Shown: positions 8,964 through 17,768 of the stretch, piece after piece
Layout: every line of letters begins with the position of its first letter
Position numbering within the stretch: the stretch's first letter is position 1
Origin: Centipeda noxia ATCC 43541
Lineage (GTDB): Bacteria > Bacillota > Negativicutes > Selenomonadales > Selenomonadaceae
Length of the DNA stretch: 64,000 nt
Reading direction: 5' to 3'
Assembly: GCF_000160555.1 (NCBI RefSeq)
Contig: NZ_GG749280.1
Coordinates: 1-64,000, forward strand
Position numbers and translations under genes: made by a program
The notes under the pieces: generated by a model
What the model was told of the DNA's origin: nothing
Database searches by the model: none
The model's input: the letters and a program-made list of their open reading frames with translations, nothing else

Positions 8964-9899
8964 ATGCAGACACTCGAACAGCTCAGTAATTTTGTTTCGC
9001 GTTATATGGCATTATTCGTCATTCTCATCGCGGGCATCTCCCTTTTTCAGCCGTGGACATTCATTTGGACAGTGCCGTGGATCACGATCCTGCTCGGCGT
9101 CGTCATGTTCGGCATGGGTATGACGCTCCGCTTTGCGGATTTTAAGCTTGTCCTCCAGCGCCCGCGTGACGTATTCATCGGTACGGTCGCACAGTTCGGC
9201 ATCATGCCGCTCCTCGCATGGGCGCTGGCACATGCCTTCGCCCTCCCGCCGGAACTTGCGGCAGGCGTTATCCTCGTCGGCACCTGTCCCGGCGGTACGT
9301 CGTCCAATGTCATGACCTACCTCGCGCGCGGCGATGTCGCACTCTCCGTCTCTATGACGATGGCGTCCACCATTCTCGCGCCGATTATGACGCCTCTTCT
9401 CACGCTCTGGCTGGCCGGTCAGTGGATTGACATCCCGGCAGAGAAAATGATGATCTCCATCGCGCAGGTCGTCATCGCTCCGATCATCCTCGGCATTCTC
9501 ATCAACCATTTCTTTGAACGGCCCGTGCAAAAGGCAATCAAAATCCTCCCGCTCATCTCGGTCATTGCTATTGTGCTCATCGTCGGCGGCGTTGTCTCAG
9601 CGAATGCGGAACGCATCATCGAGACGGGCGCCCTCATCATGCTCGTCGTCATATGCCACAACCTCCTCGGCTACGCACTCGGCTTTCTCGTCGCCAAAGC
9701 GCTCGGTATGAATATGGCGAAGGTCAAAGCCGTCTCCATCGAGGTTGGCATGCAGAACTCGGGGCTCGCAACTTCGCTTGCACTCCTCCACTTCGGTGCG
9801 GCAGCTGCCATCCCCGGCGCGCTCTTCAGCGTCTGGCACAACATCTCCGGCTCCCTTGCCGCCAATTATCTTTCGAGCGGAATGAAAAAATCCTCGTAA
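8964..9899 (+). CDS. bile acid:sodium symporter (BASS) family transporter
   Basis: The 311-residue protein is almost entirely hydrophobic, with nine to ten predicted membrane helices, and carries the family motif GTCPGGTSSNVMTYLARGD plus the C-terminal VGMQNSGLA segment. These regions form the crossing helices and sodium sites in structurally known members. Substrates in bacteria include organic acids such as pantoate as well as bile acids; nothing here fixes the substrate. It follows trpD by 15 bases with a GGAG ribosome site and ends in a terminator, so it forms a two-gene unit with trpD. Confidence 0.88.
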   Translation: MQTLEQLSNFVSRYMALFVILIAGISLFQPWTFIWTVPWITILLGVVMFGMGMTLRFADFKLVLQRPRDVFIGTVAQFGIMPLLAWALAHAFALPPELAAGVILVGTCPGGTSSNVMTYLARGDVALSVSMTMASTILAPIMTPLLTLWLAGQWIDIPAEKMMISIAQVVIAPIILGILINHFFERPVQKAIKILPLISVIAIVLIVGGVVSANAERIIETGALIMLVVICHNLLGYALGFLVAKALGMNMAKVKAVSIEVGMQNSGLATSLALLHFGAAAAIPGALFSVWHNISGSLAANYLSSGMKKSS

Positions 9900-9914
9900 G
9901 AATTTCACAGTGAA

Positions 9915-9944
9915 AAGGGGCTGACCAATAAAGGTCAGCCCCTT
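9915..9944. terminator. terminator between the transporter and frdB
   Basis: Perfect 12-base arms at 9915-9926 and 9933-9944 with a 6-base loop. The T run is better on the minus strand, where it would end the fumarate reductase operon; it can also stop plus-strand transcription. Confidence 0.75.
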
Positions 9945-9977
9945 CTTACTATATCCAATTTCTGCACCGGAATTCAA

Positions 9978-10730
9978 TTAATGGTTGAACATGTTGCGCA
10001 GCGCCTGCTTGTTGACCTCGCGGTTCAGCTGAGCAAGATGCTGCGTCAGCTTAATGCTTTTCGGACAGACGCGCTCGCAGTTCTGACTGTTGCCGCAGCT
10101 CGTGATGCCGCCCTTTTCCATCAGTGCATTGAGACGTTTCGGTGCATCGAACTTTCCGAGCGGATGCAGATTGAACAGCAGCGTCTGTGCCGTCGGCGCG
10201 GGCCCGATGAAATCCGACTGAGGTCCGACATTCGGACACGCCTCGAGGCAGCAGCCGCAGGTCATGCAGTGCGACAGCTCATAGCAAGTCTCAGCCGTAT
10301 AGGGATTCTGAATCGGCGCATCCTTAACGTCCCATGTGCCGTCCACCTCAATCCAGCCGTGAATGCGCTTGAGGCTCTCAAACATAACTGATCGGTCAAT
10401 GAGAAGATCGCGGATGACCGGGAATGTACGCGCCGGCTGTATGCGAATCGGCTGTGCAAGGTGATCTACCAGCGCGCAGCATGCCTGCTGCGCACGGCCA
10501 TTGATGACCATCATGCATGCACCGCAGACCTTCTCGAGGCAGTTGCACTCCCAGACCGGAGGCGGAACGCGCTTGCCGTCGACGGTCACAGGGTTCTTCT
10601 GAATCTCCATGAGTGCTGCAACGACGTTGAGACCGGTACGATAGTCGACCTCGAATTCCTGCGTATACGGGCTTTCATTCGGTCCGTCCTGGCGCTCAAT
10701 GATAAAACGAACTTTTTTCTGTTCTGCCAT
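9978..10730 (-). CDS. frdB: fumarate reductase/succinate dehydrogenase iron-sulfur subunit
   Basis: This 250-residue subunit carries electrons between the cytochrome b subunit and the flavoprotein. It has the 2Fe-2S cysteines in WECNCLEKVCGAC with a later CC pair, the 4Fe-4S motif CMTCGCCLEACP and the 3Fe-4S region CGNSQNCERVCP. It is the last gene of the fum-frd cluster, 15 bases after frdA. In a fermentative Negativicute the complex most likely works as a menaquinol-dependent fumarate reductase producing succinate for the propionate pathway, although sequence alone does not decide direction. Confidence 0.93.
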   Translation of the reverse strand: MAEQKKVRFIIERQDGPNESPYTQEFEVDYRTGLNVVAALMEIQKNPVTVDGKRVPPPVWECNCLEKVCGACMMVINGRAQQACCALVDHLAQPIRIQPARTFPVIRDLLIDRSVMFESLKRIHGWIEVDGTWDVKDAPIQNPYTAETCYELSHCMTCGCCLEACPNVGPQSDFIGPAPTAQTLLFNLHPLGKFDAPKRLNALMEKGGITSCGNSQNCERVCPKSIKLTQHLAQLNREVNKQALRNMFNH

Positions 10731-10745
10731 GACTGCTATCCTCCC

Positions 10746-12557
10746 CTACTCCTTCTTGGCAACGGCATAGTTGCGCGCACGTGCCTTGATGAGCGAATGC
10801 TCAAAATCCATGTAGCTGATAATCGGTTCCTCTGTCTTCGGATCGTAGTCTACGATGGAGGTCTTCATAAAGTGCTCGTCATCACGGCCATAGAAGACGA
10901 GCTCGCCGTCGGCATCGGTCATGCGTTCGCCGCTCTCGTCAAGCAGGATCTTGGCATGTGCGCCGCGGCTCTCATCGCGGCAGCGCGCCGCCTTCGTAAC
11001 CGCCATCGCATAGAGAATCATATTGCGCAGCTGACGTACGAACATCGCTTCCTGGTTCGCCCATGTCCCATGATCCGTCACGCCGATGTCATCCCAACGC
11101 TTCAGGATGTCCTTGAGCTTTTCAAGGCAGATATCAAGGCCCTTATTGTCACGCTCGATGGAGACGTAATCATACATGATCTCGCCCATCTCCTGATGGA
11201 GCTGATGCGCATTGACCGAGCCTGTCATATTGCGGATTCTGTCGAACTCCTCAACGGCCTCTTTGCGCGCGCTCTCCATCTCTTCCTCTGTAAGGGCAGT
11301 CCCGAGCTCGCCGCTGCGGGCCCAGCGCAATGCCTCAGGCCCTGCGATAAAGCCCGAGTATGCCGCCGAGAGAAGTGAATTCGCACCAAGACGGTTCGCA
11401 CCATGGTACTGATGGTCGCACTCACCGGCCGCCATAAGCCCCGGGAGGTTTGTATGGTGATTGCGGTCGACCCAGATACCGCCCATCGAATAGTGCACGG
11501 ATGGGAAGATCTCCATCGGTACCTTGCGCGGGTCCTGACCGACAAACTCCGAATACATCTCGAGGATGCCGCCGAGCTTGCGCTCGAGGTAGTCCGCGGG
11601 AATATGGGAGAGGTCGAGATAAACACGGCGGTCATTGTCAATGCCGAGGCCCATATGGACACAGACCTTGAAGATTGCGCGGGAGGCAACATCGCGGGGA
11701 ACAAGATTGCCGTATGCCGGGTACATCTCCTCGAGAAAATACCACGGCTTTCCGTCCTTATACGTCCAGATGCGCCCGCCCTCGCCGCGGCATGCTTCAG
11801 ACATGAGACGGTTCTTATCCGAGCCCGGAATCGCTGTCGGGTGAATCTGAATGAATTCCGGGTTGCCAATGTGTGCGCCCTGCTGATATGCGGAGGAAAC
11901 CGCCGAGCCGTTGCAGATTGTGGACGCCGTACAGCGTCCGAACACCTGTCCGGGTCCGCCTGTCGCCAGTATGACAACATCTGCCGGGAACGATTTAATC
12001 TCGTTTGAATTCATGTTTTGCGCAACAATGCCGCGGACAATGCCGTCCTTATTCTTAATCGCGCGGATGTATTCCCAGAACTCATATTTTGTAACCTTGC
12101 CTTTGACTTCCCAGCGGCGCACCTGCTCATCGAGTGCGTAGAGAAGCTGCTGACCGGTCGTAGAGCCCGCGAATACCGTACGCTTATTCTTCTGTCCGCC
12201 GAAGTTGCGCAGATCAAGCACACCCTCTGCCGTACGCGTAAACGGAACCCCCATCCGGTCAAACATCTTGACGAGCTTCGGCGCAGCCTCAACCATGCCT
12301 TTGACCGCAAGCTGATCCGCGAGGAAGTCACCGCCGTAGACCGTATCATCGAAGTGCTCATAGACGCTGTCGTGCTCGCCCTTCGTATCCATGCAGGCAT
12401 TCATACCGCCCTGTGCGCAGAGCGAGTGCGAACGCTTCACCGGGCAATAGGAAAAGAGGTCAACCGTACCGCCGCCCTCGCAGACCCTCATCGCAGCGAG
12501 CAGCCCTGCCAGACCGCCGCCGACGATGATAACCTTATTTTCTGGTACTTTAGCCAT
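10746..12557 (-). CDS. frdA: fumarate reductase/succinate dehydrogenase flavoprotein subunit
   Basis: The 603-residue catalytic subunit begins with the FAD dinucleotide motif VIIVGGGLAGLLAA and has SHSLCAQGG, whose histidine attaches FAD covalently. The active-site regions EFIQIHPTAIPGSD, RGEGG and HYSMGGIWVD are present. It matches the type B (di-heme, single cytochrome subunit) family seen in Wolinella and Bacillus rather than the E. coli FrdABCD type. Gene order C-A-B and tight spacing show one transcript with the cytochrome and iron-sulfur subunits. Confidence 0.94.
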   Translation of the reverse strand: MAKVPENKVIIVGGGLAGLLAAMRVCEGGGTVDLFSYCPVKRSHSLCAQGGMNACMDTKGEHDSVYEHFDDTVYGGDFLADQLAVKGMVEAAPKLVKMFDRMGVPFTRTAEGVLDLRNFGGQKNKRTVFAGSTTGQQLLYALDEQVRRWEVKGKVTKYEFWEYIRAIKNKDGIVRGIVAQNMNSNEIKSFPADVVILATGGPGQVFGRCTASTICNGSAVSSAYQQGAHIGNPEFIQIHPTAIPGSDKNRLMSEACRGEGGRIWTYKDGKPWYFLEEMYPAYGNLVPRDVASRAIFKVCVHMGLGIDNDRRVYLDLSHIPADYLERKLGGILEMYSEFVGQDPRKVPMEIFPSVHYSMGGIWVDRNHHTNLPGLMAAGECDHQYHGANRLGANSLLSAAYSGFIAGPEALRWARSGELGTALTEEEMESARKEAVEEFDRIRNMTGSVNAHQLHQEMGEIMYDYVSIERDNKGLDICLEKLKDILKRWDDIGVTDHGTWANQEAMFVRQLRNMILYAMAVTKAARCRDESRGAHAKILLDESGERMTDADGELVFYGRDDEHFMKTSIVDYDPKTEEPIISYMDFEHSLIKARARNYAVAKKE

Positions 12558-12581
12558 TCTTACTCTCCTTTGCTGCAGTTC

Positions 12582-13214
12582 TCACATGAAATAGCTGCCC
12601 ATGAAGGCGAGCGTAACAAGACTCATCAGCGTACAGAGGCTCATCGCAAGCGCATTGATCACAGACTGCGCGCGCGGCCCCTTTGCAATGCCCCATGTCA
12701 TGCAGAATGTCGAAATCCCATTGCAGAAATGGAAGATCGCTGCAATCATGCCGAGCGTATAGAGCACTGTGTGTAAAATGGCATAATCCCCCGTCACAAA
12801 ATAGGTATAGAGGAGGTCATAGTTAATATGTGTCCCCATGATGCCCTTTTCCCACACGCGCATATAGCCTACATGCCAGATGAGGAACGGAATGAGCAGC
12901 CATGCCGTATAACGCTGAACGGCAAACTGCCAGTTGCGGACGTAGCCATAATTGCCGGGATTGTTCTTCGCCTGCGCAGCGATATAGATGCCATAAATCG
13001 CGTGAAAGAGAATCGGCAGCGCGATGGCAAACACCTCGAGCCCGTAGAAAAGCGGACGCGGGATAAGATCCATCATGGCCAGCGCATCGTTGAAGGCCTT
13101 CGCTCCGCCTAGCACGGTCGAGTTTGTAAAGACGTGCTCAAAGAGGAAAACGCCGATGACGATAAGTCCGACCAAGGAATGCAGGCGCCGCATGTAAAAG
13201 GTTGTGTGGAACAT
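12582..13214 (-). CDS. frdC: fumarate reductase cytochrome b subunit
   Basis: The 210-residue protein has five predicted membrane helices and the histidines expected for two hemes b: RRLHSLVG, FEHVF, LFHAIYG, IWHVGY and IFHFCNG. It anchors the complex and exchanges electrons with menaquinone. I place the start at the ATG at 13214, 6 bases after AGGAGG (13221-13226); the frame continues upstream but there overlaps a hairpin and has no membrane character. It sits between fumB and frdA; the 110-base gap upstream holds a perfect 11-base hairpin. Confidence 0.9.
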   Translation of the reverse strand: MFHTTFYMRRLHSLVGLIVIGVFLFEHVFTNSTVLGGAKAFNDALAMMDLIPRPLFYGLEVFAIALPILFHAIYGIYIAAQAKNNPGNYGYVRNWQFAVQRYTAWLLIPFLIWHVGYMRVWEKGIMGTHINYDLLYTYFVTGDYAILHTVLYTLGMIAAIFHFCNGISTFCMTWGIAKGPRAQSVINALAMSLCTLMSLVTLAFMGSYFM

Positions 13215-13249
13215 TTCATACCTCCTAAAATATGTAGACCTCTGGAAGT

Positions 13250-13276
13250 GCAGCTCCGGAACATCTCCGGAGCTGC
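13250..13276. repeat. perfect inverted repeat between fumB and frdC
   Basis: Arms GCAGCTCCGGA (13250-13260) and TCCGGAGCTGC (13266-13276) with a 5-base loop. There is no T run on the minus strand, so it is not a standard terminator. It could stabilise or separate the frd message, or form a processing site. Confidence 0.6.
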
Positions 13277-13324
13277 TCCCCGAATGATTCGTCATGCGCC
13301 AAACCATCCGCATGCGTAGTCAAA

Positions 13325-13882
13325 TCAAAGTTTGCGATAGGGTTTCTGTCCCATTTCATAGAAGTTATTGCCCTCGGAATCAATCACAACGATACAGGGG
13401 AAATCTTCGACCGTTAGCTTTGCGACGGCTTCGGGGCCAAGTTCCGGGTACCCTACGACTTCATACTTCTTCACAGACTTTGCAATCAGGGCCGCCGCAC
13501 CGCCGACCGCAGCAAAATAGGTGGCGCCATGCTTCTTCATCGACTCGACAACGGCTGCCGAACGCGAGCCCTTGCCGACCATGCCTTTGATGCCCTGTTC
13601 CAACATCGTCGGAGTATACGCATCCATGCGGCCGGATGTCGTTGGGCCTGCCGAACCGATCGGGTCGCCCGGCTTTGCCGGCGTCGGTCCAAGGTAGTAG
13701 ACAATTTGATCGTGCCAGTCAACCGGCAGAGGTTCTCCTTTTGCAAGGGCCTCGGTCATCGCCTTATGCGCCGCATCGCGCGCACTGATGATCGTCCCCG
13801 TAATCAGGACACTGTCACCGGCCTTGAGCTTGCGAGACATTTCTTCTGTAAACGGAGTCGTAATACGGATACTGTCCGCCAT
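13325..13882 (-). CDS. fumB: fumarate hydratase class I, beta subunit
   Basis: This 185-residue protein matches the C-terminal half of class I fumarases (GDSVLITGTIISARDAAHK, PAKPGDPIGSAGPTTSGRMD, KGMVGKGSR, FAAVGGAAAL, VIDSEGNNFYE). With the alpha subunit it forms the oxygen-sensitive 4Fe-4S enzyme interconverting malate and fumarate. It lies 32 bases after the alpha gene and upstream of frdC, so malate to fumarate to succinate is encoded in one cluster. A tartrate dehydratase beta subunit is the nearest alternative; the fumarate reductase context favours fumarase. Confidence 0.92.
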   Translation of the reverse strand: MADSIRITTPFTEEMSRKLKAGDSVLITGTIISARDAAHKAMTEALAKGEPLPVDWHDQIVYYLGPTPAKPGDPIGSAGPTTSGRMDAYTPTMLEQGIKGMVGKGSRSAAVVESMKKHGATYFAAVGGAAALIAKSVKKYEVVGYPELGPEAVAKLTVEDFPCIVVIDSEGNNFYEMGQKPYRKL

Positions 13883-13914
13883 TGAGCATTCCTCCCTAAC
13901 GATAATACACAGTG

Positions 13915-14757
13915 TCAGAGCACTCGATGCGCATGCCTAAGGGCATGGCAGCAGATGGTCACCGCAACCGGAAGCCCTGCGATGTGCGTTGCCCCCCATT
14001 CAATATTCACGGCAAGCGCGGTGGTCGTCCCTCCAAGCTGGGGACCAATGCCCGTCTTGTTGATCATCTCGAGGAGCTCATTCTCGAGTTGTGCATACTC
14101 CGGCATTGCATGCCGCTGATCAATCGGCCGCGTAAGCGCCTTCTTCGAAAGGAGTGCCGCCTGATCCATCGTTCCGCCGATACCGACACCGACCACCTCG
14201 GGAGGACACGGATTCGGACCCGCATGCTGAATGATCTCCATGACAGCATTCTTTACACCCTCAACACCATCTGCAGGAACCAGCATCTTCACGCCGGACT
14301 TGTTTTCCGAACCGAAGCCTTTGGGCGCGATCGTAATGTTGAGCTGATCGCCGGCAATGATCTTTGTGTAGATCACACCCGGCGTATTGTTCTGTGTATT
14401 CTTTCGGTTAAAAAGGGGCTCCGCAACAACCGATTTGCGCAGGTACCCTTCCGTATATCCCTTTGCAATTCCCTCGTTGATCGCATCCTCCAAGAGGCCA
14501 CCGGTGATATGGAGATCCTGCCCGACCTCCACAAACACAATGGTCATCCCTGTGTCCTGGCAATATGGACGATCCTCCTCACGCGCGATCTCAGCGTTGC
14601 GAATGATCTGATCCAAGACAATCCTGCCGACGGGCGACTCCTCGGTCTCTCTCCCCTTTTTTAACCCCTTATAGACATCATCCGGGAGATAGTACGCCGC
14701 TTCTTTGCACATCTCGGCGACGTTCTCTGTGATTTCTTTTGCGCTTAGCTCTCGCAA
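13915..14757 (-). CDS. fumA: fumarate hydratase class I, alpha subunit
   Basis: The 280-residue alpha subunit has the three conserved iron-sulfur cysteine regions: RPYCQDTG (C66), GPNPCPPEVVGVGIGGT and the C-terminal CCHALRHAHR. The start is a TTG at 14757, chosen because AGGAGG at 14765-14770 is 7 bases away and no ATG is available nearby. It is the first gene of the fum-frd cluster, behind a strong promoter. Confidence in the function is high because of the paired beta subunit. Confidence 0.93.
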   Translation of the reverse strand: MRELSAKEITENVAEMCKEAAYYLPDDVYKGLKKGRETEESPVGRIVLDQIIRNAEIAREEDRPYCQDTGMTIVFVEVGQDLHITGGLLEDAINEGIAKGYTEGYLRKSVVAEPLFNRKNTQNNTPGVIYTKIIAGDQLNITIAPKGFGSENKSGVKMLVPADGVEGVKNAVMEIIQHAGPNPCPPEVVGVGIGGTMDQAALLSKKALTRPIDQRHAMPEYAQLENELLEMINKTGIGPQLGGTTTALAVNIEWGATHIAGLPVAVTICCHALRHAHRVL

Positions 14758-14800
14758 AATAATCCCTCCTATAAATATAACTTATACACAGGTTGATTAG

Positions 14801-14829
14801 ACTATATCATATTTTTTTCTTGCTTTCAA
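14801..14829 (-). promoter_or_regulatory. promoter of the fumarase-fumarate reductase cluster
   Basis: On the minus strand TTGAAA (14824-14829), 17-base spacer, TATAGT (14801-14806), with TGa directly ahead of the -10. It is the only good promoter seen upstream of the five fum-frd genes. Confidence 0.7.
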
Positions 14830-15020
14830 GTTTTTCAAATAGAGCGTAAAGCCTTGAGAAAAGTGAATCTCATTCAATTTCAGGAGATATTTTTTACGCT
14901 TGGCCGCGCTTCATTTTCTATATTGTTCTTTATCGTTTCTTTCACGTATTACATTGGATAATAAAAATTATGATCCCGTTTGCACTGTATTTCAAGTCAT
15001 ATATCAAATGTTTTTTATCT
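14830..15020. other. AT-rich intergenic region with an imperfect palindrome
   Basis: About 190 bases much richer in A and T than the surrounding genes. AGCGTAAA near 14843 and TTTACGCT near 14892 can pair, enclosing a smaller GAGA/TCTC pairing. There is no reading frame of note. It separates the fumA promoter from the 3' end of the phosphoesterase gene and may hold binding sites or a small RNA; I cannot tell. Confidence 0.3.
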
Positions 15021-15022
15021 TT

Positions 15023-15508
15023 TTAGCGAATGCGAAGAAGTTCCACCTGCGGAACTTCATGTTCATGCAGCTCCACAAGCATAAAAGAGCCTCTCCGCTC
15101 ATCGCGCGGACGTGCAATGCTCCCCGGATTGAGCACGGTCACATCTCCGCGTTCTTCGAGCGCCGTGTGCGTGTGTCCGTAGACTGCAATATCCGCCCCT
15201 GCTTCACGTGCCGCCGCGGAAAGCATCGCTGTATCAAAACGCACGTTAAAGAGATGCCCGTGCGTGAGAAAAATGCGGTGGCCAGCTGCCTCCACGACCG
15301 TCTCCTCATAGATGCCGTCCGCGTAAACGTCACAGTTGCCGAGAACGCGCTCCACACGCTTGCCTGTCAGTTTCTCCAAATCATCCGCATCTGGGGCGAA
15401 ATCCCCCGCATGCAGCCAAAGTTCCACCGCAGCTGCGCCGGGTACGGCAAGCATATCCTCAAATACACGGATATCTCCGTGACTGTCACTCACAATTCCG
15501 ATCTTCAC
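15023..15508 (-). CDS. YfcE/MJ0936-family metallophosphoesterase
   Basis: The 161-residue protein shows the complete calcineurin-like metal-binding series: VSDSHGD, GDFAPD, GNCD, THGH and YGHTH. Members of this small family are phosphodiesterases dependent on manganese or nickel; physiological substrates are mostly unknown. It lies 102 bases downstream of rdgB in the same direction, a common neighbour order (rph-rdgB-yfcE) in Firmicutes, so it probably shares that transcript. The intervening gap contains an 8-base hairpin (15537-15557) without a T run. Confidence 0.88.
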   Translation of the reverse strand: MKIGIVSDSHGDIRVFEDMLAVPGAAAVELWLHAGDFAPDADDLEKLTGKRVERVLGNCDVYADGIYEETVVEAAGHRIFLTHGHLFNVRFDTAMLSAAAREAGADIAVYGHTHTALEERGDVTVLNPGSIARPRDERRGSFMLVELHEHEVPQVELLRIR

Positions 15509-15610
15509 GATATTTCCCTTTCTAAAATGTAGGACGGCATGAGGTTTCTCCTCATGCTAAGTCCCCCCCGCACTTTCCTCATGGCAGACAGAGGCAAAGG
15601 CACGCTTCCG

Positions 15611-16234
15611 TTATCTCGTGCGAAGAAATTTTTCGAGCTGCACCTTCATTCTTTTCAGGGCGGTGCCGCGATGACTGATCTCATGCTTTTCCTCGCACGT
15701 AAGCTCCGCCATTGACCGACCGTCCGACAGATAAAAATATGGGTCATAGCCAAAGCCCCCCGTACCGCGTGCCTCAGGCCGGATATAACCGGAGCAGGTT
15801 CCCTCTGCCGTGAGTTCATGCCCGTCCTCGAGCGCAAGCACAAGCGCACAGTGATAAGCAGCGGCAGCATTCTCCTCGCCACATATCCGGAGGTCCGCGA
15901 TGAGCTTCGCATTATTCGCCGCATCGTCACCGTGCATGCCCGCATAACGTGCCGAACGGACACCGGGCGCACCGTCGAGCGCCTCCACGGCAAGTCCCGA
16001 GTCGTCAGCAAGCGCTGCCAGCCCCGTCTGTTCTCTGTAACAGCGTGCCTTAATGCACGCATTCTCCATAAAGGTCGCGCCGTCTTCGACAGGTTCTTTG
16101 ATCTCCGATGCATCCGGCAGGATCTCATGTATGCGCGAAAGCGGCACAAGGCGTACAGGCAGCCCCGCAAAAGCTTTCTCCATCTCACGCACCTTGCCTT
16201 CATTCGACGTGGCGATAAGAATGATCTTCTCCAT
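15611..16234 (-). CDS. rdgB: XTP/dITP diphosphatase (Ham1/RdgB)
   Basis: RdgB hydrolyses non-canonical purine triphosphates such as dITP and XTP to monophosphates, preventing their use in DNA. The 207-residue product starts at the ATG at 16234, with GGGAGG just ahead, and opens IILIATSNEGKVREMEKAF, the family signature. The second signature LADDSGLAVEALDGAPGV is intact, as is the C-terminal HRGTALKRM. Its ATG lies one base past the rph stop codon, so the two are translated together. Confidence 0.94.
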   Translation of the reverse strand: MEKIILIATSNEGKVREMEKAFAGLPVRLVPLSRIHEILPDASEIKEPVEDGATFMENACIKARCYREQTGLAALADDSGLAVEALDGAPGVRSARYAGMHGDDAANNAKLIADLRICGEENAAAAYHCALVLALEDGHELTAEGTCSGYIRPEARGTGGFGYDPYFYLSDGRSMAELTCEEKHEISHRGTALKRMKVQLEKFLRTR

Positions 16235-16235
16235 C

Positions 16236-16982
16236 TTATCCCTCCCGCCCCGGCAGCCAGGACAATGTCTCACCGAGCGCTGTCTTCTGATGTTCGATCA
16301 GCTCTCGGATACCTCGTTCGCCGAGATCGAGGAGCGCATTCATCTCCGCGCGCGAAAATGAACGCCCTTCACCCGTCCCCTGCACTTCGACGAACTCGCC
16401 CGCCCCCGTCATCACGAGGTTCATGTCAACCATCGCGCTGGAATCCTCCTCATAGCAAATATCGAGGAGCGGAGTTCCTTCCGTGTCAATGCCGACACTG
16501 ACCGCCGCTACATAGTCGCGCACGGGAAAGATTCCATGCTTTGTATAGAAGGTCGCACATGCTTCCACAAGTGCAACAAATGCCCCCGTCACAGATGCAG
16601 TCCGTGTCCCGCCGTCCGCTTGAAGAACATCACAGTCAATATGGATGGTCCGCTCACCGAGTACCTTCATGTCGACCACCGCGCGCAGGGCACGCCCGAT
16701 GAGGCGCTGAATCTCCTGTGTTCGTCCCGACTGCCGGCCGCGCACAGCCTCCCTTGCCGTCCGCTCTGCCCCCGCTCCGGGGAGCATGGCGTACTCCGCC
16801 GTGACCCACCCTGTCCCCGAGCCTTTCAAAAAGAACGGTACACGCTCCTCTACCGTTGCTGCGCATACAACGCGCGTATGCCCAGTCTCAACAAGGGCAG
16901 AGCCGGCAGGATACCGCTGATATCCGCGTTCGATGTGCACGGGGCGCAGCTGATCGGTACGTCTCAGATCTCTTCTTGGCAT
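16236..16982 (-). CDS. rph: ribonuclease PH
   Basis: RNase PH trims the 3' ends of tRNAs by phosphorolysis. The 248-residue protein has the family start [18 protein letters not shown], the phosphate-binding [15 protein letters not shown] region, the [19 protein letters not shown] segment and [19 protein letters not shown]. Length is normal. It heads the rph-rdgB-yfcE group. A large hairpin terminator for the upstream operon lies just ahead of it, leaving little room for a promoter; TATAAG about 20 bases upstream of the start is a weak candidate. Confidence 0.95.
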   Translation of the reverse strand: MPRRDLRRTDQLRPVHIERGYQRYPAGSALVETGHTRVVCAATVEERVPFFLKGSGTGWVTAEYAMLPGAGAERTAREAVRGRQSGRTQEIQRLIGRALRAVVDMKVLGERTIHIDCDVLQADGGTRTASVTGAFVALVEACATFYTKHGIFPVRDYVAAVSVGIDTEGTPLLDICYEEDSSAMVDMNLVMTGAGEFVEVQGTGEGRSFSRAEMNALLDLGERGIRELIEHQKTALGETLSWLPGREG

Positions 16983-17010
16983 GCTTTTCCCTCTTCCGTC
17001 ATTTACTTAT

Positions 17011-17075
17011 AAAAAAGAAAGCAGGATGTTTGCGCTGATGCGGAGATTGATCTCCTGCAAATTCTTCCTGCTTTC
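17011..17075 (-). terminator. terminator after the murI operon
   Basis: On the minus strand arms GAAAGCAGGA/TCCTGCTTTC (17066-17075 and 17017-17026) enclose an inner GGAGATCAATCTCC hairpin and are followed by six T residues (17011-17016). Confidence 0.7.
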
Positions 17076-17102
17076 CGCCTTTTCTTATGTATGTCGATGC
17101 AT

Positions 17103-17768
17103 TTACTCAGCATGATGCGCCGCCTGATACTGCCGATAGTTTTTTACGATGCAGATCGGCGTTTTTTGCGAAGCGTTTCCAAAGGGATTATCCAGCAGCA
17201 GCTTTGCTGCAAGCGTTCCGTCCACGCCGTCCGACACGCCGACCACGCGGGAGCGCTTGAGGTCATTGACATCCGCTACCATCGCGCCGAATGCTCCCAC
17301 ACGCTCGCAAATGCGCGCAGCAACCCGATCCGGCTCGGCAGGACCGTAGACGATCATCTTATCGAACGGCGGCATCGTCCCCGTCACATCGTCAATCAGA
17401 GCAGCTTCCTTCCCGCCCCACTGGTAGAATAATCCGCTCTTTCCGACAAGCTTGCCGAGGAATCCGGCAAAGAGTGCAAAAAGGACGCGCCATGTTCCCT
17501 CCACGTCCATCAGCGCCTGCATTCCATGCGGACTTGCGAGGCTGCCGTAGTCCGGGATAAAACGGCATGCGAAGCGGGCGGCAGCGGAGATGTTCAGCTC
17601 CTCGGGACAGACGATCCGCCCCTGCGTGATCGCTACCACACTCTCGGCGCAGCAGACGAGATCGTCTGCAGTCACCCGTGGGCCGGCGTAGGATTCGATC
17701 ACATCCGCAATATCGTCCGCATCGGTCAAGATCCGCGTTGGAACGGGAAGAATATCCAGCTCAGCCAT
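17103..17768 (-). CDS. coenzyme F420-0:L-glutamate ligase (CofE)-like protein
   Basis: The 221-residue protein resembles the CofE domain: LPVPTRILTDADDI, a CAESVVAITQGR segment, the GTMPPFDKMIVYGPAEPDRVAARI region and a C-terminal DVNDLKRSRVVGVSDG. CofE adds glutamates to the deazaflavin F420, but no F420 genes are in this window and Selenomonads are not known F420 producers, so it may act on another gamma-glutamylated or lactyl-phosphate substrate. The ATG at 17768 overlaps the upstream stop by 8 bases and has a G-rich ribosome site. It is the last gene of the murI operon. Confidence 0.72.
   Translation of the reverse strand: MAELDILPVPTRILTDADDIADVIESYAGPRVTADDLVCCAESVVAITQGRIVCPEELNISAAARFACRFIPDYGSLASPHGMQALMDVEGTWRVLFALFAGFLGKLVGKSGLFYQWGGKEAALIDDVTGTMPPFDKMIVYGPAEPDRVAARICERVGAFGAMVADVNDLKRSRVVGVSDGVDGTLAAKLLLDNPFGNASQKTPICIVKNYRQYQAAHHAE

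Noticed and set aside
14855-14885. Possible Fur-like box in the AT-rich gap after fumA
   Set aside because: The TGAATCT-C-ATTCAAT segment matches a 7-1-7 Fur site at too few positions to call.
15537-15557. Eight-base hairpin between rdgB and yfcE as a terminator
   Set aside because: No T run follows the stem on the minus strand, so termination is not supported.
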